Below are positions 7,303 to 16,083 of a DNA stretch of 35,320 bases, piece by piece (the stretch's first letter is position 1; each line of letters starts with the position of its first letter). The notes beneath the pieces were generated by a model, which saw nothing but the letters and a program-made list of their open reading frames with translations, did no database searches and had not been told where the DNA came from. The translations under genes were made by a program, and so were the position numbers. Origin of the DNA: Bacteroidota bacterium (GTDB lineage: Bacteria > Bacteroidota > Bacteroidia > UKL13-3); contig JAIYCU010000028.1 of the NCBI GenBank assembly GCA_027487835.1, forward strand, positions 86,930 to 122,249. The letters are read 5' to 3'.

Positions 7303-8320
7303 GCGTTGCCTCCTCTTCTGGTTTGTTGTTTAAAGATTCTCCTTCGAACAGTGTATCCAACTCAAATGCATTATAATTTTGGGTTTGCAAATACCTGGCA
7401 AATGCTGATTTGTAACCATGGGTTAGAAAAACATTTTCTGCACCCGTTGCTTTTACGGCTGCATTCAGTTCTTTCCAATCGGCATGGTCTGATAATACAA
7501 ATCCCCTATCGGCAGATTGCCACCTGCGGCTACCGCGCATGGCCATCCATCCGCTAGCAAAGGCGGTTCTGTATGGTTCTAACTTTTTCATCCAAGGCGT
7601 GCCAGCTGCCGCGGGTGGAGCGATAATGAGAGAACCTTTTAAAGATTCTTTGGTGCCATCAGACAATCCTTCTGCCTGAAATACTTTTACGCCTGCCTCT
7701 CGCAAGGTTTGATTCATGGCCATTACGGCGCCGTGAGCATATATCTTTCCGATGGCAGGATTTAATGCGTTTAGGATGCGCTGGGCTTTGCCCAGCGCAT
7801 AAGCAAACACAACAGATTGAATTCCCATAGAAGCATTGTGTGCCCACCATTGGTTCATTTCTGCCATTACCTCTGCCTGTGATTTCCAGTTAAAAATGGG
7901 AAGTCCAAAGGTGCATTCACTTATAAAATGGGTGGCAGCAATGGGTTCAAATGGTTCTGAAATGCCGTCTGCATGGCATTTATAATCGCCAGAAACTACC
8001 CATGTTTCTGAACCTTTTCTTACCCTCACTTGCGCCGAACCAGGGATATGACCTGCAGGAAATAAAGTTACCCCTACCCCATTTATCATTCGCTCCTCTG
8101 CATAGGCTATGGTTTCGGTTTGAACCAAACCTAGTCGATGTTGAATTACTTTCTCAGTAATTGGATGACATAAGTATGCAGTTTGACCCAATCTGGCATG
8201 GTCTGAATGTCCGTGCGTAATAATGGCCTTGCCCGCAGGATACCATGGATCTATATAAAAATCTCCTTCAGCGCAATACAATCCTTTTGCGGTGAGTTGG
8301 ATCAAACCGAAACCTTGCAT
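7283..8320 (-). CDS. Ligase-associated DNA exonuclease (metallo-beta-lactamase/beta-CASP)
   Basis: The 345-residue product has the metallo-beta-lactamase metal motif 'THGHSDH' (residues 35-41), 'AGHIPGSAQV' and 'GDYKCHADG', and the late 'SDHADWKEL' and 'THGYKSAF' motifs of the beta-CASP branch. This matches the exonuclease that accompanies bacterial ATP-dependent ligases, related to mRNA 3'-processing factors and SNM1 nucleases. It is predicted to trim DNA ends before ligation by the downstream gene product. The start ATG is only 2 nt after the stop of the TonB receptor gene, and the 3' end overlaps the ligase by 20 nt. All three minus-strand genes thus look co-transcribed. The ATG fits the family, where 'LT..GLYC..GDFYIDPW' lies close to the N-terminus. 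Confidence 0.92.
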   Translation of the reverse strand: MQGFGLIQLTAKGLYCAEGDFYIDPWYPAGKAIITHGHSDHARLGQTAYLCHPITEKVIQHRLGLVQTETIAYAEERMINGVGVTLFPAGHIPGSAQVRVRKGSETWVVSGDYKCHADGISEPFEPIAATHFISECTFGLPIFNWKSQAEVMAEMNQWWAHNASMGIQSVVFAYALGKAQRILNALNPAIGKIYAHGAVMAMNQTLREAGVKVFQAEGLSDGTKESLKGSLIIAPPAAAGTPWMKKLEPYRTAFASGWMAMRGSRRWQSADRGFVLSDHADWKELNAAVKATGAENVFLTHGYKSAFARYLQTQNYNAFELDTLFEGESLNNKPEEEATHASGLG

Positions 8321-8322
8321 AA

Positions 8323-10419
8323 TTAAAATGAATACGCCAATTGAAGCATGGTTAAACGAGGTGGACGCATGTCGGCTGGCCTAGTCATAAGCTCTGCATT
8401 AGCTACATTGTTTATAATTAACGAAGCCTTGAATTTGTTTGTAACCTGATACGAAAATCGAACATCAAATATGGTTTTACCATTGGCAGAAAGCGCTCTG
8501 CCTTGGTTTATTCCAGTAATAAACAAACTGAGTGGAATGTCGATAAACGCTTTATCAATATTTTCTATGGCACTGTTATACCTTGCACTTATTCCAATTT
8601 GCAAACGTTTATAGCTGGTTTGAATATCTGCCCTTAGCAAATGTCTAAACCTATACTTTAACACATTTGTACTGTCGCTGCGGGTAGAGCTAAAACTAAT
8701 ATCATTCCCCAAAACATCGGTAGCAAATACCTCATTTGTATTGAGCATTATAGGATTGGTATAAGTATAGCCAATTAAGAAATTCCACTTGAGTTTTTCT
8801 TGTTTCCACTCTGCACCTGTGCTTATATCAAAACCATTTAGCTGAGCCTCGCCTGTATTAATAGACATGAACCCAAAGGATGGAAAAGGATTAAATGGAT
8901 CTGCAATTGGCCTCCAAACACCTAAATTAAAATCAATCATATTTTGGTAGCGAGTAAAAAAATAGGCAATATCAACATATCCTTTTAGCGACTTCCATTG
9001 AAAGCCTTGTTTAATACCTAACTCTGCATTCCAACCTGTTTCTGCTTGTAGGTTTGGATTTGGAAAAATATTGAGTAATCCCACAGAGGTTTGGATATAC
9101 CTTTCTGCAATAGACGGAAAACGAAACCCTTGCCCAAAAGAAGCCCGAAGAAAGGTTGCCTTTGCGGCTTCAAAGTTGGCACCTGCCCTAAAAACTGGCT
9201 TTTGCTCTCCCCTACCATTGATTTCATAATGCTCGAACCGTGCACCACCACTAAGGTTTAATCGCTTGCCAAAGGCTTTATCAATTTGCAGGAAAGCAGC
9301 TATATTCTTGCTTTCTTGAAACCCTTGGTACAAGGGCGAATTTGTTTTAGCATATTGATATAAAGCGCCAGCAGTAATGCTCATTCTATAAGCGCTTAAA
9401 TATTGTTGCACTTGGTATTCGCCAAAAAAATTATTGGAAGTATTATCTTGGTTAAGGGCATTTGGGTCGGAGTTTGATATATCATTATTTACTAAATACC
9501 ATCTGCCTCTTAGCGTATGTCTAGCGGTTCCAGTATAAAAATGGTAATATGGGTCGAGGTAAACATTTTTTGATAGCGTGCTAGTGGTTTGGGAATCGAG
9601 CGCGGTATACGCCAAGTCATAATTTTCCCAAAGCAAAAAAGAACCTCCGTCAGTTACCAATACCCCCGCATTGAGGCCATATTTAGAATTGTGCTTTCCT
9701 TTAAATTCTGAGCGACCTGTTAGCCTTAGCCTATGGTCATTTTCGCCCATGCGGTAACCTTGGTCTTTAAAATAATCCATTGATACTGCAAAGGTTTTAT
9801 TCTTTTTCTTTACACTATGAAAGGCATTAAAGCCATATTGAAAGCGTGTTTGCTCAGACCAATTGGCACTGGCTCTTTTGGGTTTACTAAATACCCCGCT
9901 ATGTAAATTAAAACGTGTGATGGGTTTATCAGAAGCCATTTCTGTTCTAAAATGAATGATGCCGCTTAGGGCACTTGAGCCATATAATACCGAGGATGCA
10001 CCTTTAATTACTTCTATTTGTTGAACATTTTCTATGGGTATAAAGTTCCATTTAACTTGGCCGGCATCGCCCGTTAAAAAAGGCATATCATCTACCAAAA
10101 TCATTACCCTCGAACCCACGCCATAGGTCCAGCCGCTCCCATTTCTTATATTCACTTGTCCATCTGTTACGTGCACCGAAGGAATATTATCTAGCAACTT
10201 ATCCATCATGGTGGTATTTCTATTTCGGATAAGATAGGGTTTAATAATTTCGGTGCCTACCATCATGCGCTTAACCGACTGTTCATACCTTCCGGCCGTA
10301 ACAACTGTTTGATTGAGCAGGTTATTTTTATTAGTAATTGTATCTTGTGCAGAGGCTCCAAAGAAGCCTATACCAAGAATTAAAATTATCGTATATCTTG
10401 CACAAAATTTAAAATCCAT
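8323..10419 (-). CDS. TonB-dependent outer-membrane receptor
   Basis: The 698-residue product has a signal peptide ending 'FFGASAQ' (about 1-25). A plug domain (about 35-155) carries 'TVVTAGRYEQSVKR', 'VMILVDDMPFL', and 'IEVIKGASSVLYGSSALSG'. The C-terminal barrel has the terminal aromatic residue expected for barrel assembly ('LQLAYSF'). It lacks the carboxypeptidase-like N-terminal extension of SusC. The plug style is that of siderophore, haem or cobalamin receptors, but the substrate cannot be told. Its ATG overlaps the ATG of the divergent gene at 10418 by 2 nt, so its promoter must lie inside that gene. It is followed after 2 nt by the DNA exonuclease and then the ligase, an unusual operon partner set. 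Confidence 0.92.
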   Translation of the reverse strand: MDFKFCARYTIILILGIGFFGASAQDTITNKNNLLNQTVVTAGRYEQSVKRMMVGTEIIKPYLIRNRNTTMMDKLLDNIPSVHVTDGQVNIRNGSGWTYGVGSRVMILVDDMPFLTGDAGQVKWNFIPIENVQQIEVIKGASSVLYGSSALSGIIHFRTEMASDKPITRFNLHSGVFSKPKRASANWSEQTRFQYGFNAFHSVKKKNKTFAVSMDYFKDQGYRMGENDHRLRLTGRSEFKGKHNSKYGLNAGVLVTDGGSFLLWENYDLAYTALDSQTTSTLSKNVYLDPYYHFYTGTARHTLRGRWYLVNNDISNSDPNALNQDNTSNNFFGEYQVQQYLSAYRMSITAGALYQYAKTNSPLYQGFQESKNIAAFLQIDKAFGKRLNLSGGARFEHYEINGRGEQKPVFRAGANFEAAKATFLRASFGQGFRFPSIAERYIQTSVGLLNIFPNPNLQAETGWNAELGIKQGFQWKSLKGYVDIAYFFTRYQNMIDFNLGVWRPIADPFNPFPSFGFMSINTGEAQLNGFDISTGAEWKQEKLKWNFLIGYTYTNPIMLNTNEVFATDVLGNDISFSSTRSDSTNVLKYRFRHLLRADIQTSYKRLQIGISARYNSAIENIDKAFIDIPLSLFITGINQGRALSANGKTIFDVRFSYQVTNKFKASLIINNVANAELMTRPADMRPPRLTMLQLAYSF

Positions 10420-11167
10420 GAAAAAGTTTTTACTTTCAATGATAGCAATTTACGCGCTTAGTTTCACGCAAAATGTAAACGCACAATGTACACCAGATCC
10501 AAGCATAAATTCATCAGGAACATTTCCAGCGGTATTAGACCAAGCAAAAGTTGGCGAGCCCTATGCGCAAGTAATTCAATATTTCATTACCAAAGACACA
10601 ACTGTTTTTGTGCCACAATTGGGTCAAACCGTTAATGCAAAAATAGATACCTTATGGATAGACAATGTGGTGGGCATGCCAGATGGTTTTACGTATTCAT
10701 GCCACAATTCGAAATGTAAAATTGTTGGAGGAACAGGCGGTTGCGCCAAAATGGTGGGCACGCCAAAACCGGGTCAAGCCGGTATATATCCTTTAATTGT
10801 TTTAATTACGATTAGAGCCACAGCCTACCTAGGACCTTTGCCAATTGGGCAAACTGTAAGTGATTCCAATGCGCGTTATTCTATCATTGTAAATCCAGCC
10901 AATGGAACTGCAGAAGTAAGCAGCGATATGAGCTTGTTGCTTTATCCAAATCCTGCGAAGGCACAATTACAGTTTTACCTACCAGATTTTAGAGGCCAAG
11001 CTTCTGTGGGCATTTATGATATGAAAGGCACAAAATTAATTGAAGATCAATTTACCTTGAATAGAACAACGGGAGAATTGAACATAGTTGAATTGCCACA
11101 AGGGGTTTACCGCGTAGTGATGCAAACAGAAAAAGGGCTTTTTTCAAAGACCTTCATTAAAGAGTAA
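10418..11167 (+). CDS. Secreted protein with T9SS type A sorting domain
   Basis: The 249-residue product has a signal peptide ending 'TQNVNAQ' (1-23). The central domain (about 24-170) has four cysteines ('CHNSKCKIVGGTGGC') and I recognise no family for it. The C-terminal ~75 residues start with 'LLYPNPAKAQLQF' and end 'KTFIKE', a type A T9SS sorting domain. The protein should therefore be exported and anchored at, or released from, the surface. I chose ATG 10418 because it begins a clean signal peptide; the frame is open further upstream (to 10313), but that part is antisense to the TonB receptor gene. It is divergent from that gene with overlapping start codons. The stop is 1 nt from the stop of the convergent YbaB gene. 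Confidence 0.83.
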   Translation: MKKFLLSMIAIYALSFTQNVNAQCTPDPSINSSGTFPAVLDQAKVGEPYAQVIQYFITKDTTVFVPQLGQTVNAKIDTLWIDNVVGMPDGFTYSCHNSKCKIVGGTGGCAKMVGTPKPGQAGIYPLIVLITIRATAYLGPLPIGQTVSDSNARYSIIVNPANGTAEVSSDMSLLLYPNPAKAQLQFYLPDFRGQASVGIYDMKGTKLIEDQFTLNRTTGELNIVELPQGVYRVVMQTEKGLFSKTFIKE

Positions 11168-11168
11168 G

Positions 11169-11465
11169 TTATTTAAAAAGACCGCCTAAACCAGGCATCA
11201 TGCTGCCCATCATGCTGCGCATTTCAGACTCCGAAACATTTTCGGCCGACTCTAATGCGCGGTTTATGGCTACACATAAAAGGTCTTGTAACTCATCTTT
11301 GTCATTTTTTTGAAGCAAGGCCTCAGAAATCGTCACTTCTTTAATTTTTCTATTACCATTTGCAATAACAGTAATTCCGCCAGCTTCGCCGCTAACAGTA
11401 ATTGTTTCTAATTTGGCTTTTACGCCATCAGCCATTTGCTTGGCTTGGTTTAACTTATCAAACAT
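11169..11465 (-). CDS. YbaB/EbfC family nucleoid-associated protein
   Basis: The 98-residue product has the YbaB layout: an N-terminal helix ('FDKLNQAKQMADGVKAKLE'), a central beta sheet ('TVSGEAGGITVIANGNRKIKEVTIS', read in parts), then a long helix ('DELQDLLCVAINRALESAE') and a Met-rich tail ending 'MMPGLGGLF'. The family forms dimers that bind DNA and influence nucleoid structure. In many bacteria it is next to dnaX/recR, but not here. Its 3' end is 1 nt from that of the T9SS cargo gene. Confidence 0.9.
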   Translation of the reverse strand: MFDKLNQAKQMADGVKAKLETITVSGEAGGITVIANGNRKIKEVTISEALLQKNDKDELQDLLCVAINRALESAENVSESEMRSMMGSMMPGLGGLFK

Positions 11466-11530
11466 GCTGCAATATTAAATAAAACTATTAATTTGGCTAC
11501 TCGTTTATATCAATTTACACCTAAATACAT

Positions 11531-12607
11531 ATGATTAAAAAACTACTATTTACTGCTGTATTGCTAGGCGCCTATACTTTGCAGGCACAAACAGATTCTA
11601 CCCAAGAAGAGATGATAGACTTTAGCCAATTTGAAGTGGTTGAACCAACAGGGGTTAAACGTTTTTGTACCAGTAAGGTTTTGGGTTTAAGCCCAAGTAA
11701 ATTAATTTCTATTGGCTATGATTTTCAAGGAAAACATGAGTTAACCAACTACATGGGAGGAGAAATTACAGATAAACCTGATGGTAATGCGGCCATCAAC
11801 AATGCATCTGGTTTAAGAATTGTAGCCAATTACCCTATTTTATCTAATACCAAATGGCTCATCAATATGGGTGCAACCTATTGGAGAACCAATTACAATA
11901 TGGGGAGCCATGATAAAAACAACCATGTTATTCATAAATTACATGAAAATGGATTAACAACCATTGGATTAAACACCACCATTTTTAAACCACTAAACGA
12001 GAAGTACTTTTTACTAGGATTTGTAAGCGCAGATGCCAATGGAGATTATAAGCTTAACAGCGATGATATAGGCAGCTACCTTAGTAAACCAAAAATAACT
12101 GTTGCTACATTTTTTGCAAAGAAAAGAAGTGATTATTCTATTTTAGGTTTCGGATTATCTAGAACATACAGGCCTGGCGCTTTGGGTGCAATTCCTTTAA
12201 TATTATTTAACCATACCTTCCCTAGCAGAAAGTGGGGCATTGAAAGCTTGTTCCCGGCTAGATTTGCCTTAAGAAGAACAATTAATACCAGAAACCTCCT
12301 ATTTGTGGGATATGAATTAGAAGGCAATAGTTACAGTATTGGTAACATGGGCGGAGCTGCCAGCCTTCCATTTTACGACAATTTAGAATTGCGTCGTTCA
12401 GAGTTAAGGCCGCGCATTACTTATGAGTGCTCTCTAACGGGCTTTATATGGCTTTCGGTTCAAGCCGGATATAGAATTAACTATAGCTTTGACATTGACC
12501 AAGGCGATAAATTTAGGTTGATTGGTTCGGATGAAAAATACCACATGGTGAACACCCTCACCAATCCCCTATATTTTCAAATATCTTTGAATTTAGTATC
12601 TCCTTAA
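11531..12607 (+). CDS. Outer-membrane beta-barrel protein, DUF6268-like
   Basis: The 358-residue product has a signal peptide ending 'YTLQAQ' (1-20) and then alternating hydrophobic/aromatic strands through the C-terminus, with conserved-looking pieces 'LSPSKLISIGYDFQG', 'WRTNYNMG' and 'LFPARFALRRTIN'. It looks like a DUF6268-type barrel; I am fairly but not fully sure of the family. There are no catalytic motifs. The function is unknown; such barrels are structural or transport proteins of the outer membrane. The stop codon lies in the loop of a terminator hairpin whose other arm runs into the convergent DUF2147 gene. Confidence 0.75.
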   Translation: MIKKLLFTAVLLGAYTLQAQTDSTQEEMIDFSQFEVVEPTGVKRFCTSKVLGLSPSKLISIGYDFQGKHELTNYMGGEITDKPDGNAAINNASGLRIVANYPILSNTKWLINMGATYWRTNYNMGSHDKNNHVIHKLHENGLTTIGLNTTIFKPLNEKYFLLGFVSADANGDYKLNSDDIGSYLSKPKITVATFFAKKRSDYSILGFGLSRTYRPGALGAIPLILFNHTFPSRKWGIESLFPARFALRRTINTRNLLFVGYELEGNSYSIGNMGGAASLPFYDNLELRRSELRPRITYECSLTGFIWLSVQAGYRINYSFDIDQGDKFRLIGSDEKYHMVNTLTNPLYFQISLNLVSP

Positions 12608-12628
12608 TGGGAGATACTATTTCTTTTT
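12594..12628 (+). terminator. Terminator shared with the end of the convergent gene
   Basis: A perfect 10-bp stem (TAGTATCTCC 12594-12603 with GGAGATACTA 12610-12619) has the stop of the plus gene in its loop, and the stop of the minus gene (12617-12619) in its right arm. The T-run TTTCTTTTT (12620-12628) is the complement of the lysine codons at the end of the DUF2147 gene. Confidence 0.85.
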
Positions 12629-13078
12629 AAGTTCTAAGCGCTTCCAAACATCGGTTCTACCAAAGGCTGAAATGCCAATGTAACCACGAATATTCATGGT
12701 ATTTTTGTCTGTCATTGTAATCGTACAGCTATAGGTACTGCCACTTTCTGGATCGTAAATGGTGCCATCTTCCCACAAATTTTTACCCTTGAATTCAAAT
12801 CCGGCTAACATTCTAAGGCCCATCAAAGGCACAGTTCTTTTGCTTTCCTCAGGATTATTTTTATCCACTTTAGGTTTGCCTTCTTCATTGTTTGGTTCGC
12901 GCAACCATACAATTCTGCCATAATAGAAATTACCCGATTTAATAATGTTTACCCTTGCTTTGCCTGTTCCCGTTTCCCAAAGTCCAACAATGGCATCTCC
13001 TTCGGCCTCTTGGGCAAACAATTGATTGCTAATAAATGTTGAAAGAAATAAACCTACAAGTAAAATTGCTTTTTTCAT
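12617..13078 (-). CDS. DUF2147 secreted protein
   Basis: The 153-residue product has a signal peptide ending 'SNQLFAQ' (about 1-22), then 'IVGLWETGTGKARVNI' near the start, 'FYYGRIVWL', 'NLWEDGTIYDPESGSTYSC' and 'IRGYIGISAFGRTDVWKR'. These are the strands of the lipocalin-like DUF2147 fold. The family is periplasmic or outer-membrane-associated with no proven reaction. The gene stands alone, convergent with the DUF6268-like barrel and divergent from gcvP. The final lysine-rich codons double as the T-run of the opposing terminator. Confidence 0.92.
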   Translation of the reverse strand: MKKAILLVGLFLSTFISNQLFAQEAEGDAIVGLWETGTGKARVNIIKSGNFYYGRIVWLREPNNEEGKPKVDKNNPEESKRTVPLMGLRMLAGFEFKGKNLWEDGTIYDPESGSTYSCTITMTDKNTMNIRGYIGISAFGRTDVWKRLELKKK

Positions 13079-13156
13079 GCGTTAATAATTTTAGTGAAGA
13101 ACAATAATAATAAATTTAGGTTTTAAACCACTTATAAACAGGTGCAAAATATTTCC

Positions 13157-13185
13157 TTGACAGCTAAAGAAAATAAATAAATTTG
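13157..13185 (+). promoter_or_regulatory. Promoter of gcvP
   Basis: TTG (13157-13159, within TTGACA) is followed after 18 nt by TAAATTTG (13178-13185), a full match to the Bacteroidota TTG/TAnnTTTG consensus. The expected leader is about 30 nt, too short for a glycine riboswitch. Confidence 0.8.
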
Positions 13186-13221
13186 CACTCCCTAACAGGC
13201 ATTAGATAAACAATTCAAAAT

Positions 13222-16080
13222 ATGCAAATCAAAGCAAATCATTCGGATGAATTCATTCATCGCCACATTTCACCCATGGCCAATGATACAGAGGCTATGT
13301 TAAAAACCATAGGCGTTAACAGCCTAGACCAGTTAATTGATGAGACGATTCCTGCGCACATTAGACTGAAAGAAAGAATGAAGCTTCCAGCAGCTTTGTC
13401 TGAACAGGAATTGTTGCAGCTATTACAATCTTATGCCAATGAGAATGTTATAAATAAAAACTATTTAGGTCAAGGTTATTTTGGCACCCATACGCCAAAC
13501 GTAATTCTTCGCAATATAATGGAGAATCCAGGCTGGTACACTGCCTACACACCTTATCAAGCAGAAATTGCCCAAGGCCGTTTAGAGGCGCTATTAAATT
13601 TCCAAACCATGATTATTGATTTAACAGGAATGGAAATTGCCAATGCTTCTTTATTAGATGAAGGCACGGCAGCGGCAGAAGCCATGCATATGTTGCATGC
13701 AGAAACTAAAAATACCCACGCCACTAAATTCTTCGTTTCTGAACTTTGCTACCCCCAAACCATTGATATTTTAAAAACCCGCACCGAACCCATTGGAGTT
13801 GAATTGGTAATTGGAAACCATGAATCGATTCAATTTGATGAAACCTATTTTGGTGCACTTATTCAATACCCTGCTGGCAACGGCGAAGTAATCGATTATA
13901 GTGAGTTCATGGCAAAAGCCATTGAAAATAAAGTAATGGTTGCCGTTGCAGCTGATTTGCTTTCTTTAACTTTATTAACCCCTCCGGGCGAATGGGGTGC
14001 TGATGTGGTATTGGGTTCTTCTCAACGTTTTGGTGTACCAATGGGATATGGCGGGCCACATGCTGGTTTCTTTGCCACTAAAGATGCATACAAACGTCAA
14101 ATGCCAGGCAGAATCATTGGCGTTTCGGTAGATAGCCAAGGTAACCCAGCGCTGCGCATGGCTTTGCAAACCCGAGAACAACACATTCGTAGAGAAAAAG
14201 CTACTTCCAATATTTGTACAGCCCAAGTATTGCTTTCTATTATGGCAGGCATGTATGGTGTTTACCATGGACCAAAAGGGTTAAAAGGCATTGCAGGCAG
14301 GGTTCACGGTTTGACCCAAACCTTAGCGAATGCAGTTAATGCAAATGGCGCTTCGGTAGTTAATTCAACTTACTTTGACACCTTAACAATTGCAGTTGAT
14401 AATGCAACAGATATGCAAGCTAATGCATTAGCGATGGGCATTAATATTGCTAAAGTTTCAGATAAACATGTTCGTGTATCTTTAGACGAAACACATACCA
14501 TTTCTGATATCAGCAACTTAGCAAGTATTATCTGTGGCAAAACTTTAAACCTTACACAAGCAGCAACAGTTGAGTTAAAGGCGGGTGCAAGGTTTGCAAG
14601 AACTTCAGCGTATATGACGCATCCTGTATTTAACAGCTATCACAGCGAGCACGAAATGTTGCGCTACATTAAATTGCTAGAATCAAAAGATTTATCACTC
14701 TGTCATTCTATGATTGCTTTGGGTTCATGCACCATGAAGTTGAATGCAACGGCAGAAATGATTCCAGTTACAATGCCTGGCTTTGGACAATTGCATCCGT
14801 TTATTCCGCGCAACCAAGCCAATGGATATACTAAAATTTTTAGCGAGTTAAGTGATTATTTAGAACAAGTAACTGGCTTTGCAGGTATTAGCTTACAACC
14901 CAATGCAGGCGCGCAAGGGGAATATGCCGGCTTAATGGTTATTCGTGAATATTTCAAAAGCATTGGTCAATCTCATAGAAACATTGCCTTAATTCCTTCA
15001 TCTGCACATGGTACCAACCCTGCAAGTGCAGTGATGGCTGGCATGAAAGTGGTTGTTACAAAAACATTAGACAATGGCTATGTAGACATTGAAGATTTAA
15101 GAGCAAAAGCTATCGAACACAAAGATAACTTAGCTTGTTTAATGGTAACCTATCCTTCAACTTACGGCGTTTTTGAAGAACAAATTACAGATGTTTGTGA
15201 ATTGATTCATCAGAATGGCGGACAAGTTTATATGGATGGGGCAAACATGAATGCACAAGTTGGCTTAACCTCACCTGCCAATATTGGCGCAGATGTTTGC
15301 CACTTAAACTTACATAAAACTTTTTGTATTCCACATGGTGGTGGTGGCCCTGGTATGGGACCCATTGGTGTGGCTGCGCACCTTGTGCCGTTTTTACCTG
15401 GCCATGCAGTGGTAGACATGGGTGCAAACAAACATGCAATGAATGCAGTATCTGCTGCTCCTTGGGGAAGTGCTTCTATCCTATTGATTTCATATGCTTA
15501 CATACGCATGATGGGAACTGAAGGTTTAGAAAACGCAACTAAGTATGCCATCTTAAATGCAAATTATATCAAAGCAAGATTAGAAGCCGACTACCAAATT
15601 TTATATGTTGGATTAAAAGGAAGATGTGCACACGAAATGATTTTAGATACCCGTGTATTTAAAGGAGCAAGTGGCGTAGAGGCAGAAGACATTGCAAAAC
15701 GTTTAATGGACTATGGATTTCATGCACCAACCATGAGTTTCCCAGTGGCAGGAACCATTATGATTGAGCCTACCGAAAGTGAGCCTAAATCTGAATTAGA
15801 CCGCTTTTGTGATGCCATGATTTCTATTAGAAATGAAGTACGCGCCATTGAAAATGGAACAGCAGATAAGGCAGACAATGTGCTTAAAAATGCACCACAT
15901 ACTGCTTCCATGGTTATTGCTGAAGAATGGAACCATGCTTATACTAGAAACCAAGCTGCCTATCCATTATCGTATGTAAGAGCTGCTAAATTTTGGCCAA
16001 CAGTAGGTAGAGTAAATAATACCTATGGAGATAGAAACTTAGTTTGTGCTTGCATTCCAACAGAAGCATACGCGCAGTAA
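13222..16080 (+). CDS. gcvP: Glycine dehydrogenase (decarboxylating), P-protein
   Basis: The 952-residue protein is the full-length fused P-protein of the glycine cleavage system. It decarboxylates glycine on PLP and passes the aminomethyl group to lipoylated H-protein. The N-terminal half shows '[14 protein letters not shown]' and '[17 protein letters not shown]', and the C-terminal half '[13 protein letters not shown]' and '[15 protein letters not shown]'. The PLP-binding lysine is Lys699 in '[19 protein letters not shown]'. Both halves are complete and no frameshift is seen. The T-protein and H-protein genes are not nearby, so the system is dispersed. A clear promoter lies upstream, and a terminator follows inside the 3' end of the convergent MOSC gene, so it is likely a single-gene transcript. 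Confidence 0.98.
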   Translation: MQIKANHSDEFIHRHISPMANDTEAMLKTIGVNSLDQLIDETIPAHIRLKERMKLPAALSEQELLQLLQSYANENVINKNYLGQGYFGTHTPNVILRNIMENPGWYTAYTPYQAEIAQGRLEALLNFQTMIIDLTGMEIANASLLDEGTAAAEAMHMLHAETKNTHATKFFVSELCYPQTIDILKTRTEPIGVELVIGNHESIQFDETYFGALIQYPAGNGEVIDYSEFMAKAIENKVMVAVAADLLSLTLLTPPGEWGADVVLGSSQRFGVPMGYGGPHAGFFATKDAYKRQMPGRIIGVSVDSQGNPALRMALQTREQHIRREKATSNICTAQVLLSIMAGMYGVYHGPKGLKGIAGRVHGLTQTLANAVNANGASVVNSTYFDTLTIAVDNATDMQANALAMGINIAKVSDKHVRVSLDETHTISDISNLASIICGKTLNLTQAATVELKAGARFARTSAYMTHPVFNSYHSEHEMLRYIKLLESKDLSLCHSMIALGSCTMKLNATAEMIPVTMPGFGQLHPFIPRNQANGYTKIFSELSDYLEQVTGFAGISLQPNAGAQGEYAGLMVIREYFKSIGQSHRNIALIPSSAHGTNPASAVMAGMKVVVTKTLDNGYVDIEDLRAKAIEHKDNLACLMVTYPSTYGVFEEQITDVCELIHQNGGQVYMDGANMNAQVGLTSPANIGADVCHLNLHKTFCIPHGGGGPGMGPIGVAAHLVPFLPGHAVVDMGANKHAMNAVSAAPWGSASILLISYAYIRMMGTEGLENATKYAILNANYIKARLEADYQILYVGLKGRCAHEMILDTRVFKGASGVEAEDIAKRLMDYGFHAPTMSFPVAGTIMIEPTESEPKSELDRFCDAMISIRNEVRAIENGTADKADNVLKNAPHTASMVIAEEWNHAYTRNQAAYPLSYVRAAKFWPTVGRVNNTYGDRNLVCACIPTEAYAQ

Positions 16081-16083
16081 ATA

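Noticed and set aside
10313-10417. Upstream in-frame extension of the T9SS cargo gene.
   Set aside because: It would give a non-signal N-terminus and lies wholly antisense to the TonB receptor; the signal peptide starts at 10418.
13079-13221. Possible glycine riboswitch before gcvP.
   Set aside because: The predicted leader is only about 30 nt and no riboswitch-like pairing is visible.
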